A stretch of 64,000 bases of DNA from Parapedobacter deserti. GTDB lineage: Bacteria > Bacteroidota > Bacteroidia > Sphingobacteriales > Sphingobacteriaceae. Under the pieces are notes generated by a model. The model saw only the letters and a program-made list of their open reading frames with translations. It was not told where the DNA came from and ran no database searches. The translations under genes and the position numbers were made by a program. Of this stretch, positions 36,019 through 44,025 are shown in pieces (within the stretch, counting starts at the first letter, position 1; each line of letters starts with the position of its first letter). The stretch lies in assembly GCF_042646065.1 (NCBI RefSeq), contig NZ_JBHRTA010000038.1, positions 992,001 through 1,056,000 on the forward strand, given 5' to 3'.

Positions 36019-36426
36019 ATGGCCAAACAGAAAATAGCTCGTAAGACTCAAATGGAGGAAGCACGGCAGCTTGAAAAAGAAGGAAAATCTGCCGATGCGT
36101 TGAAAATTTACCGTTCACTGGCCCGACGTAAGCCGCTGAATGCGGATGCTTACAGCCGAATGATGGTCATCCTGCGCAAGCAAAAGAAGTACGACGCAGA
36201 ACTGGATATCATCCGGAAGGCCATCGCCGCCGCAGAGGCCGCTATTGCGTCCAGCCAGCAGGCCTTTGACGACAAAGACAGGGACTCGGCCGCACTAAGC
36301 CGTAAGCTTGCTACGTCGCTCGGCCTACTGAATGATGAAGGGCTCCCAGTATACGAGGAGCCTCAACTGCGCGCCTGGCGCAAACGGGAGGCGGTGGTGG
36401 AGAAACGGCTTGAAAGCCGGCATTGA
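36019..36426 (+). CDS. TPR-like helical protein
   Basis: A 135-residue basic soluble protein. A helix pair resembling one tetratricopeptide repeat (SADALKIYRSLARRKPLNAD then AYSRMMVILRKQKKYDAELD) is followed by an Ala-rich helix and a charged C-terminus. The frame is open further upstream, but the ATG at 36019 (MAKQKIARKTQMEEARQLE) is the sensible start, since the upstream stretch is part of a repeat. Function unknown. Confidence 0.65.
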   Translation: MAKQKIARKTQMEEARQLEKEGKSADALKIYRSLARRKPLNADAYSRMMVILRKQKKYDAELDIIRKAIAAAEAAIASSQQAFDDKDRDSAALSRKLATSLGLLNDEGLPVYEEPQLRAWRKREAVVEKRLESRH

Positions 36427-36751
36427 TGACCGTGAATTATGACGCACGATGTGGTCACTGGATCCGGCGAACACCAACTGGACTCTTCGGTGTTGGATGA
36501 ATTTATCCACCAGCAGGAACAGTAGGTCCAGCTCCTCGCTGCCATAATTTCTTGCTGATCTCACACACAAAGTTGAGTTTGGTTGTCTCGCCGAAATAAT
36601 TTACTTCTTGCTGCCCAACCTTTACCGCACTCAGCCGCGAGATGGCGATTTGCGAGCGAATATGCATCCCAATAAAATGTGGCGTAAAACGTATAACCGA
36701 TAAAAATGCGGCCGTCTTCGGAGCGGCAACAAAAATGTGCGCCGTACTGGG
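36427..36751 (-). pseudogene. Possible decayed gene in two frames
   Basis: On the minus strand the stretch around 36550-36690 reads HFIGMHIRSQIAISRLSAVK and NYFGETTKLNFVCEISKK in one frame, and 36430-36550 continues in another as SEELDLLFLLVDKFIQHRRV. Together they look like one small protein split by a frameshift. The family is not recognised and the case is weak. Confidence 0.3.
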
Positions 36752-37669
36752 CTAATTAAATTTTGCTCGAAACTCCAGTGGCGATTGATTGGTTTTGTTT
36801 CTGAATAATTTGCTGAACGACTGTGGGTGTTCGAATCCCAATTCGTAGGCGATTTCGCTGATGGACAGATGGGTTGTAGATAATCGTTCCTTGGCTTTTT
36901 CGATTAGCTTATTGTGGATGTGTTGTTGGGTGGTTTGACCGGTGAGGCTTTTGAGGAGACTTCCCAGATAATTGGGCGAAATAGTTAACAAGCCGGCAAT
37001 GTATTTTGCTGTCGGCAATCCCAAGTTTATCAAGTTGCCGTTATCGAAGTAGTCGTCCAGGATAGCCTCCAACTTGTCGAGCAGCTGGTGGTTGGCTTTT
37101 TTTCGGGTAATGAACTGCCGCTGATAATAGCGTTCGCTGTAATTTAACAACAACTCGATCTGGGCAATGATAATATTTTGGCTAAATTTATCGATGTTTG
37201 AGGCATACTCCCGTTGAATGTGCTGAAAGATGTCGACGACCACGGACTCTTCCTTTTCGGAAAGAAAAAGTGCTTCGTTAACTGCATATCCAAAAAAATC
37301 ATACCGTTTAATGCTTTTGGCCAACGGCGTGTTCCAAATAAAATCGGGGTGAATGAGCAGTAACCAGCCGGTTGGCCTTACCGTCGGCTTATCCAGACTA
37401 AGGTGTACCAATTGCCCTGGTGCAACAAAGGATAATAAACCTTCGTCAAAATCGTACTGGCTTTGTCCATAACGGAATTTGCATTGGATATTCCGCTTTA
37501 AGCCAATCGAGTAAAAATGCTGCAGCCAACCGATCTCCGTCTCATCGATCTGATAGTCAACCAAACCGTAGTCGACCAAACTTACCAACGGGTGCTCGGG
37601 TTTGGGTAGTCCGCTGATGCGATGAAATTCGCTGATCGTGTTGAACGTGTATATCTTTTTCTGCTTCAT
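36752..37669 (-). CDS. AraC-family transcriptional regulator
   Basis: A 305-residue regulator. The N-terminal cupin-like sensing domain covers about residues 1-180; the C-terminal AraC domain has two helix-turn-helix units, the second clear in LSISEIAYELGFEHPQSFSK with the closing LFRNKTNQSPLEFR. It lies 111 bases downstream of an SDR gene on the same strand, an arrangement often seen where the regulator controls the SDR gene. Confidence 0.92.
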   Translation of the reverse strand: MKQKKIYTFNTISEFHRISGLPKPEHPLVSLVDYGLVDYQIDETEIGWLQHFYSIGLKRNIQCKFRYGQSQYDFDEGLLSFVAPGQLVHLSLDKPTVRPTGWLLLIHPDFIWNTPLAKSIKRYDFFGYAVNEALFLSEKEESVVVDIFQHIQREYASNIDKFSQNIIIAQIELLLNYSERYYQRQFITRKKANHQLLDKLEAILDDYFDNGNLINLGLPTAKYIAGLLTISPNYLGSLLKSLTGQTTQQHIHNKLIEKAKERLSTTHLSISEIAYELGFEHPQSFSKLFRNKTNQSPLEFRAKFN

Positions 37670-37780
37670 GGCTATTCAAATTTACGTAATGTCGGGTTTC
37701 TATGCAATCGATAAACGATTTATGATTGAAATTGATCAAGGCGATGGGATCGCTATGATGCCATCGCCTGCTGGGTAACC

Positions 37781-38617
37781 TTAAAAATCTGTAGACTTGC
37801 TCAACGCTTCATTTATGTGAAGCGCTTGCGTTAGCACATCGATTTTGCCCGCTGCCATGCTGAATGCATCGGTTCCCATCACGAAATGCAACGGCGGATT
37901 TTTGCTTTCTGCGAGTTGTATGAAAGCCGAAGCGGCTTTTTCGGGACTGCCCGGCTGATTGCCCTTCATTTCAGTTTTGTGCCATTGTTCGGAATTTCTT
38001 ACCGCTGTATAAGCGGCTATTGGATGTTGGGGAAGCTGGATCGAACCGTTATCAAGAAAATTGGTGCGAAAATATCCGGGATAAACTACAGTAGCATGTA
38101 CGCCAAATTCGTTTGCTTCCGCTGCCAACGATTCGGTAAAGCCTGCCATCGCAAATTTAGTGGCACAATAAACGCCAAAGCCGGGAAATGAACCGAGCAG
38201 GCCGGCCACCGAAGCGACGTTGATGATGTGGCCGGATTGCTGATTCCGTAGATGTGGCATGACGCTCCTAATTACGTTTAACGCACCGAATACATTGACA
38301 TCGAAATTGTGTCGTGCTTCCTGATCACTCAGTTCCTCTAGGGCTCCAATTTTTCCGTAGCCAGCATTGTTTACGACGACGTCTATAGTGCCAAAGTGGG
38401 TTATTGCTTTAGCTATGGCGTTGCTTACACTTTGCTCGTCCGTGAGCTGCATTTCGAGCGGAAGGAAGTTTTCAGCTACTGCGATTTCATTTTCCAAACT
38501 TGCAACCGTTCGGGAAGTGGCGGCTACGGGGTAGCCTTGTTCTACCAATTTTTTTACCAGGGTTAGGCCTAAGCCCTTGGATGCCCCGGTTACAAACCAT
38601 ACTTTTTTCGTGTTCAT
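37781..38617 (-). CDS. Short-chain dehydrogenase/reductase
   Basis: An NAD(P)-dependent oxidoreductase of 278 residues: cofactor motif TGASKGLG (10-17), VVNNAGYG near residue 86, catalytic Ser in VASVAG and Tyr/Lys in YCATK. The extended C-terminus with VVYPGYFRTNFLD is that of the group often paired with AraC regulators. Substrate unknown. Confidence 0.92.
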   Translation of the reverse strand: MNTKKVWFVTGASKGLGLTLVKKLVEQGYPVAATSRTVASLENEIAVAENFLPLEMQLTDEQSVSNAIAKAITHFGTIDVVVNNAGYGKIGALEELSDQEARHNFDVNVFGALNVIRSVMPHLRNQQSGHIINVASVAGLLGSFPGFGVYCATKFAMAGFTESLAAEANEFGVHATVVYPGYFRTNFLDNGSIQLPQHPIAAYTAVRNSEQWHKTEMKGNQPGSPEKAASAFIQLAESKNPPLHFVMGTDAFSMAAGKIDVLTQALHINEALSKSTDF

Positions 38618-39036
38618 TTCTTTTAAAATTAAATGGTGAATGATTACACTGCAAAGTTGGCAAGAGCTGAGTAGGTAGACGTAGCTAAATCAAAGGTTGT
38701 TGTAACCAAAACAATGATGGCTTTCAAGCCGATTTTTCTTTTATCTATCTCCGGGAGCGGTGAAGCTATATCGTTTATCGACGTGCACTCGTTCATCAAA
38801 TAGTTCAAGTAGCAATGAAAAAATAAAAATCAGTTATAAGAACATCTTGGTTATCAGTGCAAGCGGACGTGTTGGAAGGAACCTTGCATAGATTTTGTTA
38901 CGTGGATTGGTTTGACACAGCAATTTGTCGCATGCGCCCCCTAAACATGTCGGTTTATGCCCCTGTACAACCGCCGGGCGCTGCGTAAATTAGTAGCCAA
39001 AGTTAATTTTTTCATTAACGGCAGTTTATTGTCGCT
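38618..39036. other. Intergenic region with one gene fragment
   Basis: About 420 bases. The only coding signal is the short dinucleotide-binding fragment at 38841-38891. The rest shows no gene, repeat or RNA I can support. Confidence 0.45.
38841..38891 (+). pseudogene. Fragment of an NmrA-like NAD(P)-binding gene
   Basis: NILVISASGRVGRNLA followed by a TAG matches the first strand and glycine loop of NmrA/atypical SDR proteins (usually ILVxGATGxVG). The ATG AAA AAA TAA just upstream is out of frame with it. Only about 16 codons remain. Confidence 0.4.
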
Positions 39037-39417
39037 TTGGATTTCTTACAATGGCAAAAAGACTTCAAGACAATCGCCGAGTACCACGGAATCTTTTCCC
39101 ACGATGTCCGGGAAAAGATGCAACAGATCCGTAAGGTGGTCAAGGGAGTTGCTCCCGAGGCTAAAGAAGTAATCAGCTATCAAATTCCGGCTTTTAAAAT
39201 CGGGAAAAAGTATTTGATTTACTACTCGGCCTACACCAAACACATCTCGCTTTCAAGTCCGTGGAGCGAAGCCTTTCGAAAGAAATTTGCATCCGAACTG
39301 AAAGGGCTGACTGTCACGAAATCCGCCATCCAGCTTCCAAATAAGGATGAATTGCCGTTAGACTTAATTAAGAGAATCGTAGCATTTCGAAAATGGGAGA
39401 TTGATCAGGAGCAATAA
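39037..39417 (+). CDS. DUF1801 / YdhG-like protein, start region disturbed
   Basis: A 126-residue protein of the DUF1801 (YdhG iron-chaperone-like) family: FKTIAEYHGIFSHDVREKMQ, EVISYQIPAFKIGKKYLIYY and PLDLIKRIVAFRKWE are all present. The expected start would be M-A-K-D-F-K; the ATG at 39051 is there, but a run of five A instead of four puts it out of frame with the rest. As written, only a TTG at 39037 opens the frame. Either a one-base insertion damaged the start or the base is a sequence error. Confidence 0.75.
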   Translation: MDFLQWQKDFKTIAEYHGIFSHDVREKMQQIRKVVKGVAPEAKEVISYQIPAFKIGKKYLIYYSAYTKHISLSSPWSEAFRKKFASELKGLTVTKSAIQLPNKDELPLDLIKRIVAFRKWEIDQEQ

Positions 39418-39476
39418 TAAGAAGCTCCTGAAACATAATGCGCCAATGAGCAAACTACAAAACAAAAAACACCAAT

Positions 39477-39839
39477 ATGGCAAGGCAAATTTTAAATAAG
39501 ATAGTTAACATTGAAGGCATCAATATCTTTTACCGAGAGGCTGGAGACAGGAAAAACTCATCCTGTTACTTCTGCATGGAGACCTTCCCGGTGCATCAAT
39601 AATGTTACTTCGGGAACATAGCGACTTATATAAATAAGTTCACTGATACGTTAGGCTTCAAGACATTTACTGTCTATCTTCATGACTACGGCTCCGTTGT
39701 GCGTTTACGCCTCTGTGTCAACCATCCCGAAAAGATAGAGCGGATAATCATTCAAGACGGTAGTGCATATGTTTCCTGTATTTCAAGAATATTTCCGCAC
39801 TTACTAACCTCCTGCTCTGATTATATGGGGGAAGTATGA
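39477..39839 (+). pseudogene. Decayed alpha/beta hydrolase gene
   Basis: Begins MARQILNKIVNIEGINIFYR, continues EAGD, shifts frame near HPVTSAWRPSR/LLLHGDLPG, and ends with FTDTLGLKTFTVYLHDYGS, VNHPEKIERIIIQDGSAYVS and a TGA at 39837-39839. These are pieces of a haloalkane-dehalogenase-like hydrolase of about 290 residues with several frameshifts and internal losses. Confidence 0.75.
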
Positions 39840-39909
39840 TATCTATTTTGGATGACAAACCAAGTTTCTTTTGATTATATTTGTACTGCTCACCAAAGGT
39901 TAGGTAAGA

Positions 39910-40239
39910 ATGACAACAGAAACTTTCAGGGAATTGGCGTTGTCTTTTCCCGGCGCCATAGAGGCTCCACATTTTGACCGGGCGGCATTCAAGGTGAAAA
40001 ACAAGAAAATTTTCGCTACGCTGCACGAGAAATGCAGGACAGCAAACTTAAAACTGCCAGCTGCCGACCAGCCTGTTTTCTGTACATTCGGCAAAGCGGA
40101 AGTTTATCCGGTACCCAACAAATGGGGGCTACAGGGATGGACCACATTCGAGTTGGATAAGATACCCCGTGAACTGATGCTCGATGCGCTGGATGTGGCT
40201 TATCGCGATGTGTTCCAACCTAAGCTCAAACGAAACTGA
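39910..40239 (+). CDS. MmcQ/YjbR family protein
   Basis: A 109-residue protein matching the whole MmcQ/YjbR family (double-wing DNA-binding-like fold): FRELALSFPGAIEAPHFDRA, FKVKNKKIFATL and NKWGLQGWTTFELDKIPREL. The function is not established in the family. A TATATTTG -7 box (39876-39883) gives it its own promoter. Confidence 0.88.
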   Translation: MTTETFRELALSFPGAIEAPHFDRAAFKVKNKKIFATLHEKCRTANLKLPAADQPVFCTFGKAEVYPVPNKWGLQGWTTFELDKIPRELMLDALDVAYRDVFQPKLKRN

Positions 40240-40553
40240 GTGCCATGCTAATTAAATTCGCGGATCGCCAGTTTGAGCCCACCTGCCGCCAAAGTATTAT
40301 GCTTCTTTCATTTGATAAATACCATGAAAACTATGATGACATCGCTCAGGTAATGCAGCATGCCCTGATCTGCTGTGCTGATGTACGGCATATGCATGAG
40401 GTATGCACATGTAAAGCGCTACCTAAGCACCTATAGGGTACTACTGGGTTTTGTGTGCCTTATCGTATATCTGTCGACTACCGATTGCTTACCATGGAGC
40501 CGCTGATATAACCTACACGGTCGTGCCTCGTTTTACACAAAAACTATCCAACG
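40240..40553. other. Intergenic region, no clear gene
   Basis: Short open frames only; none has a recognisable product. One stretch near 40390-40470 could encode a single hydrophobic helix (LLGFVCLIVYLS) but has no clear start or family. Confidence 0.35.
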
Positions 40554-40957
40554 ATGAAAAGGCCAGCCATCCTGTACATACTTTGTATTGTAGTATTAAC
40601 TTTTGTACTATCTTTTTGCCAAGTCATTTCGTACGCCCAGTCCAAGACGGAAGTCGGTATCCATTTTGGCGTCGCCAGCAACGCCTTGCTTCGTTTTCAA
40701 GAGATAGCGGGTGGGGGCAGCAGCGAAGAAAACTATCCTCGCTTGGGGGTGTACGGGTGGGCTACGGGTTAATTGATTGGCTAATGCTGATATCGGGTCT
40801 TGACTATGCTCGGCATAGGCTAACGATAGTCATCGCGCCTATGCCGAGCATAGTCAAGACTGACGGCCCAATTACTACATTATCCCTTCCTATGGTCGTT
40901 GAGTGGAGTATAGCGCAGTGGTTCTTTGACGGTTATTTTTGCATACATGAATTTTAA
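40554..40957 (+). pseudogene. Truncated, frameshifted outer membrane beta-barrel gene
   Basis: MKRPAILYILCIVVLTFVLS with a signal ending YAQS is followed by KTEVGIHFGVASNALLRFQE and PRLGVYGW, then stops. The neighbouring frame continues with GYGLIDWLMLISGLDYARHR and TTLSLPMVVEWSI, so one base shift near 40750-40770 breaks a porin-like beta-barrel protein. It ends early and lacks the C-terminal strands. A perfect 24-bp inverted repeat lies inside it. Confidence 0.7.
40797..40860. repeat. Perfect 24-bp inverted repeat with a 16-base loop
   Basis: The arm 40797-40820 (beginning GTCTTGACTATG) is the exact reverse complement of 40837-40860 (ending CATAGTCAAGAC). No T-run follows. It lies inside coding sequence of the broken beta-barrel gene, which makes a regulatory role unlikely and a fold-back copying event plausible. 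Confidence 0.9.
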
Positions 40958-40964
40958 ACGATAT

Positions 40965-41498
40965 ATGGAGACATTGATCATGGTTATCCACCCCGATATC
41001 ACGAATTCGATCGTCAATAAAAGATGGATGACGGAGCTAAGCAAGTATCCTAATAAATATGAAGTCCGTCACTTGGACCAGATCTATCCGGACGGAAATA
41101 TAGATGTGTTGGCAGAGCAGAAACTGATTGAGCGGTATGGAAGAATTGTGTTCCAGTTTCCTTACTACTGGTTCAATTGCCCACCGCGTTTTAAACAATG
41201 GCTAGATGAGGTGCTTACTTATGGATGGGCTTACGGCAGCAAAAGTGGATACAAGATGGCAGGAAAAAAAATCGCATTAGCAATATCGGTTGGAATAGAC
41301 GAAGCGGTATATCGTTCGACGGCTAAGTATAAATACACATTGGCTGAACTGACCCGACCCTTTGAATTGACTTTTGAATATGTGAAAGCCGATTACAGAC
41401 CGCTTTTTGCATACTATGGAATCGAGCTGAACAGTGGAAAGGAGTGGATAGAACGAAGTGTACCCCTGTATATGGATTTTTTGAGCAATCTCTCGTGA
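40965..41498 (+). CDS. Flavodoxin-fold NAD(P)H oxidoreductase (KefF/YwrO-like)
   Basis: A 177-residue flavoprotein: METLIMVIHPDITNSIVNKR opens the fold, and QFPYYWFNCPPRFKQWLDEV with TYGWAYG is the FMN/substrate region typical of quinone reductases of this group. The frame opens earlier, but a TATTTTTG -7 box at 40934-40941 puts transcription start close to 40948, so the ATG at 40965 is chosen. Confidence 0.85.
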   Translation: METLIMVIHPDITNSIVNKRWMTELSKYPNKYEVRHLDQIYPDGNIDVLAEQKLIERYGRIVFQFPYYWFNCPPRFKQWLDEVLTYGWAYGSKSGYKMAGKKIALAISVGIDEAVYRSTAKYKYTLAELTRPFELTFEYVKADYRPLFAYYGIELNSGKEWIERSVPLYMDFLSNLS

Positions 41499-41522
41499 AG
41501 ACGAAGATAAAAATATGAACGT

Positions 41523-41551
41523 TGTCCCCATGTGGGAATATCAATCGTCAT
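41523..41551 (+). promoter_or_regulatory. ECF42-type promoter candidate
   Basis: TGTCCC (41523-41528), a 17-base gap and CGTCAT (41546-41551). ECF42 promoters described in Streptomyces carry TGTCGA and a C-G-A/T-C core, so this fits autoregulation by the sigma factor encoded downstream. Confidence 0.55.
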
Positions 41552-41578
41552 AAGCAAGAACATTAAAATTTTTTAACA

Positions 41579-41920
41579 ATGAAAGAATTTGCGTTAATTT
41601 TCAGACTAAAGGACATGGCTGACTTCCAGCCGTCGCCCGAACAAATGCAGGAACGGATGAATTGGTTAGCAAGCATCGCTGCGCAGAACAGGCTGGCGGA
41701 TAAAGGCAATACACTGCTGCCTGGTGCAGGAAGTGCCAAACTCGTTAACGCCGACAGTGTGGTGACAGATGGACCTTATACCGAAATCAAAGAATTCATC
41801 AGTGGCTACATCGTGGTGAGGGCTGAGACAATTGACGAAGCGGTAGCCATTGCAAAAGGAAATCCGATTTTTAAGATCGGCGGTAACATTGAGGTCCGGG
41901 AGGTATTAAAGCGTGACTGA
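41579..41920 (+). CDS. YCII-related (DGPF-type) protein
   Basis: A 113-residue protein of the YCII/DGPF family: FALIFRLKDMADFQPSPEQM at the start, VVTDGPYTEIKEFISGYIVV in the middle with the DGP signature, and a closing NIEVREVLKR. Such proteins are the standard genomic and regulatory partners of ECF42 sigma factors, and that sigma factor follows two bases later. Confidence 0.9.
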   Translation: MKEFALIFRLKDMADFQPSPEQMQERMNWLASIAAQNRLADKGNTLLPGAGSAKLVNADSVVTDGPYTEIKEFISGYIVVRAETIDEAVAIAKGNPIFKIGGNIEVREVLKRD

Positions 41921-41922
41921 CA

Positions 41923-43170
41923 TTGAATAATCCAGGATCACATACCGAAATTCTGCCTCACTTGTTTCGGCAGGAGCATGCGAAAATGACGGCTGTCTTA
42001 TGCCGTCATTTTGGTTTGAAGCATGTGGAGATCGCCGAAGACATTGCCAGCGACACGTTTTTAAAAGCGTCTGAACATTGGGCTATCCACGGCACACCCG
42101 GGAATCCGATAGCCTGGTTATATACGGTTGCCAAAAACAAGGCTAAAGACTATTTTAAAAAACTATCGGTTTTTGAAACCAAAGTCAAGAACAACCCAGA
42201 AAAGAAAAACATTCACTACGAGTTTGAATTTGAATACAATGACCAGCTCATTGCAGATAGCCAATTGGCTATGATTTTTGCGGTTTGTAATCCTGCAAAT
42301 TCAAGTAAGAGTCAAATCTGTTTGGCGCTCCAGATCCTTTGCGGCTTCAGTGTCGAAGAAATTGCCAACGCATTTTTGACGAAAGCCGAAACGATAAAAA
42401 AGCGGTTGCAACGGGCTAGAACTAACCTTCGTAACGACAAGTTCCAGATTAGATCGTTGAGCGAAGCAGCAATTGTATCCAGGTTGAGCACCGTTTTAAA
42501 AACACTGTACTTGGTGTTTAACGAGGGTTATTTTTCCAAAACTAGCGATCAACACGTGAGAAAAGAACTTTGTTCTGAAGCAATAAGGCTCGGTATGGTG
42601 CTGACTGATAATGCGTTGACAGACACTCCGCAGGTAAATGCTTTATTGGCGTTGATGTGCTATCAGAGCTCACGGCTGGAGGCGAGAGCCGGTGATAACG
42701 GCGAAATCGTTCTGTTTGATGAACAGGATAGAGAAAAATGGGATAAGTCCCTTATCCAACGGGGGAATTGGTACCTGATCAATGCCACGAGCGGCGACGA
42801 AATTTCGGCATACCATTTGGAAGCCGGTATTGCTTATTGGCACACGGTCACGTCAGACGCAAAATGGCAGCATATCCTGCAATTGTATAATCAACTTATC
42901 GTTATCGATTATACCCCGATAGTAGCATTAAATAGAGTATTTGCTTTTGCAAAGGTTTACGGACGAAAAAAGGCAGTCGTCGAAGCTGAAAAGTTGGAGT
43001 TGACGGGTAACGGTCATTACCATGGGCTGCTTGGCTATCTCTACTCGGAATCCGATACCAAAAAAGCGATAGCACACTATGAACAGGCCATTCAACTGAC
43101 CCGTTCTAAAAAAGAGAGGCAAGTATTGGCGGAACTCATATCGCGTTGTGCCGCTGGCTACGCGCAGTAG
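41923..43170 (+). CDS. ECF42-group RNA polymerase sigma factor
   Basis: An alternative sigma factor of 415 residues. Sigma region 2 spans about 12-80 (AEDIASDTFLKASEHW), region 4 about 115-165 (GFSVEEIANAFLTKAETIKKRL), followed by the DUF6596-type extension (LYLVFNEGYFSKTSDQ) and a C-terminal TPR-like region (TPIVALNRVFAFAKVYG, DTKKAIAHYEQAIQL). No ATG is available near the start; the TTG at 41923, two bases after the YCII stop, is the only sensible one and suggests coupled translation. No anti-sigma gene is present, as expected for ECF42. Confidence 0.92.
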   Translation: MNNPGSHTEILPHLFRQEHAKMTAVLCRHFGLKHVEIAEDIASDTFLKASEHWAIHGTPGNPIAWLYTVAKNKAKDYFKKLSVFETKVKNNPEKKNIHYEFEFEYNDQLIADSQLAMIFAVCNPANSSKSQICLALQILCGFSVEEIANAFLTKAETIKKRLQRARTNLRNDKFQIRSLSEAAIVSRLSTVLKTLYLVFNEGYFSKTSDQHVRKELCSEAIRLGMVLTDNALTDTPQVNALLALMCYQSSRLEARAGDNGEIVLFDEQDREKWDKSLIQRGNWYLINATSGDEISAYHLEAGIAYWHTVTSDAKWQHILQLYNQLIVIDYTPIVALNRVFAFAKVYGRKKAVVEAEKLELTGNGHYHGLLGYLYSESDTKKAIAHYEQAIQLTRSKKERQVLAELISRCAAGYAQ

Positions 43171-43360
43171 CTGTCGCCACTGAGCATGTTGTCCAAATCG
43201 TCTTGCAAGTACGCCTTTTGTGCTACAACCCAGCCGAGTTCTGTTGACGCCTCAGCATGGACCGAACGATATGATTTGCCGAATGGAACAATCATTGTCT
43301 TTGCGGCCGGGTATTCGTGAATGCAAGTCATTTTGTTTAATTTTGCATGGCAAGCAGCAT

Positions 43361-43654
43361 ATGAAATTTTTATTAGCAATAATCGGTTTTATCACCATCG
43401 CCTCCTGCCAGACTGGGCAACGTGAGCAAGCATTGACACAGCTTGATAAAAAACTGGCCCGCGAAGTGGCTTTAAAAACCGTGACCAAGGGTGATTCTGT
43501 ATGGCACATCACCACCCAGCATATCTGGTACAATGGCGAACAGATTGCTTCTAAAAGTGATACCATCAAGACAGCCGTGATGCCCAACACCTGGGATAGT
43601 GCTGATTCATCGGCCACCTTGAGCGAGGTGCCGATCTATGTAACGATACAATAA
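43361..43654 (+). CDS. Small lipoprotein of the YgiB/YgiC-like operon
   Basis: A 97-residue lipoprotein with lipobox IASC (Cys16), then a charged helix and a strand-rich part (DSVWHITTQHIWYNGEQIAS). The ATG at 43361 is preferred to longer options because it starts a regular signal peptide. A TAATTTTG -7 box is at 43338-43345. Its stop overlaps the next start (TAATG), so it is the first gene of a three-gene operon. The family is not recognised. Confidence 0.8.
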   Translation: MKFLLAIIGFITIASCQTGQREQALTQLDKKLAREVALKTVTKGDSVWHITTQHIWYNGEQIASKSDTIKTAVMPNTWDSADSSATLSEVPIYVTIQ

Positions 43655-44025
43655 TGAGAAAAGCAACAGCAAAAAGCATCCAATTGGTATTGATCACCTC
43701 TGTATTGGCTTCCTGTGCTCAGCACAATGCGTCACAAAACGCCAAAGGCGGGCAGCGTGTATTTATGCGTGCAGACTCAACGGCGGCCTATACTGAAGTT
43801 ACCGACAACTACGCCCAGGAGCGCTCGGGAATGGGAATGGGCAACGCCTTCCTCTGGTATATGGCCTTTCGGCACCTTGGTGGTGGCTTTGGTTATGCCA
43901 ACAACAGTTTGCACCCGCAGTCTGTGACCGGTACCAATGCCGGAAAGGCCGCAGCCTACCAAGCACAGCGGGGCGGCTTCGGCCGCACCGCAGCTTCGGC
44001 ACCTCGGTCGTCTTACGGTTCCTGA
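43654..44025 (+). CDS. YgiB-like (DUF1190-type) glycine-rich lipoprotein
   Basis: A 123-residue lipoprotein with lipobox VLASC near Cys21. The middle contains AYTEVTDNYAQERSGMGMG, then a Gly- and Tyr-rich stretch and an Arg/Ser-rich tail (GGFGRTAASAPRSSYGS), the composition of YgiB-type proteins. In E. coli ygiB precedes ygiC, as here. Start and stop overlap both neighbours by one to two bases. The assignment rests on composition and context. Confidence 0.7.
   Translation: MRKATAKSIQLVLITSVLASCAQHNASQNAKGGQRVFMRADSTAAYTEVTDNYAQERSGMGMGNAFLWYMAFRHLGGGFGYANNSLHPQSVTGTNAGKAAAYQAQRGGFGRTAASAPRSSYGS

Noticed and set aside
43158..43379. Minus-strand 73-residue protein between the sigma factor and the YgiB-like operon
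   Set aside because: The composition is acceptable, but it overlaps the sigma-factor stop and the operon promoter and has no recognised family.
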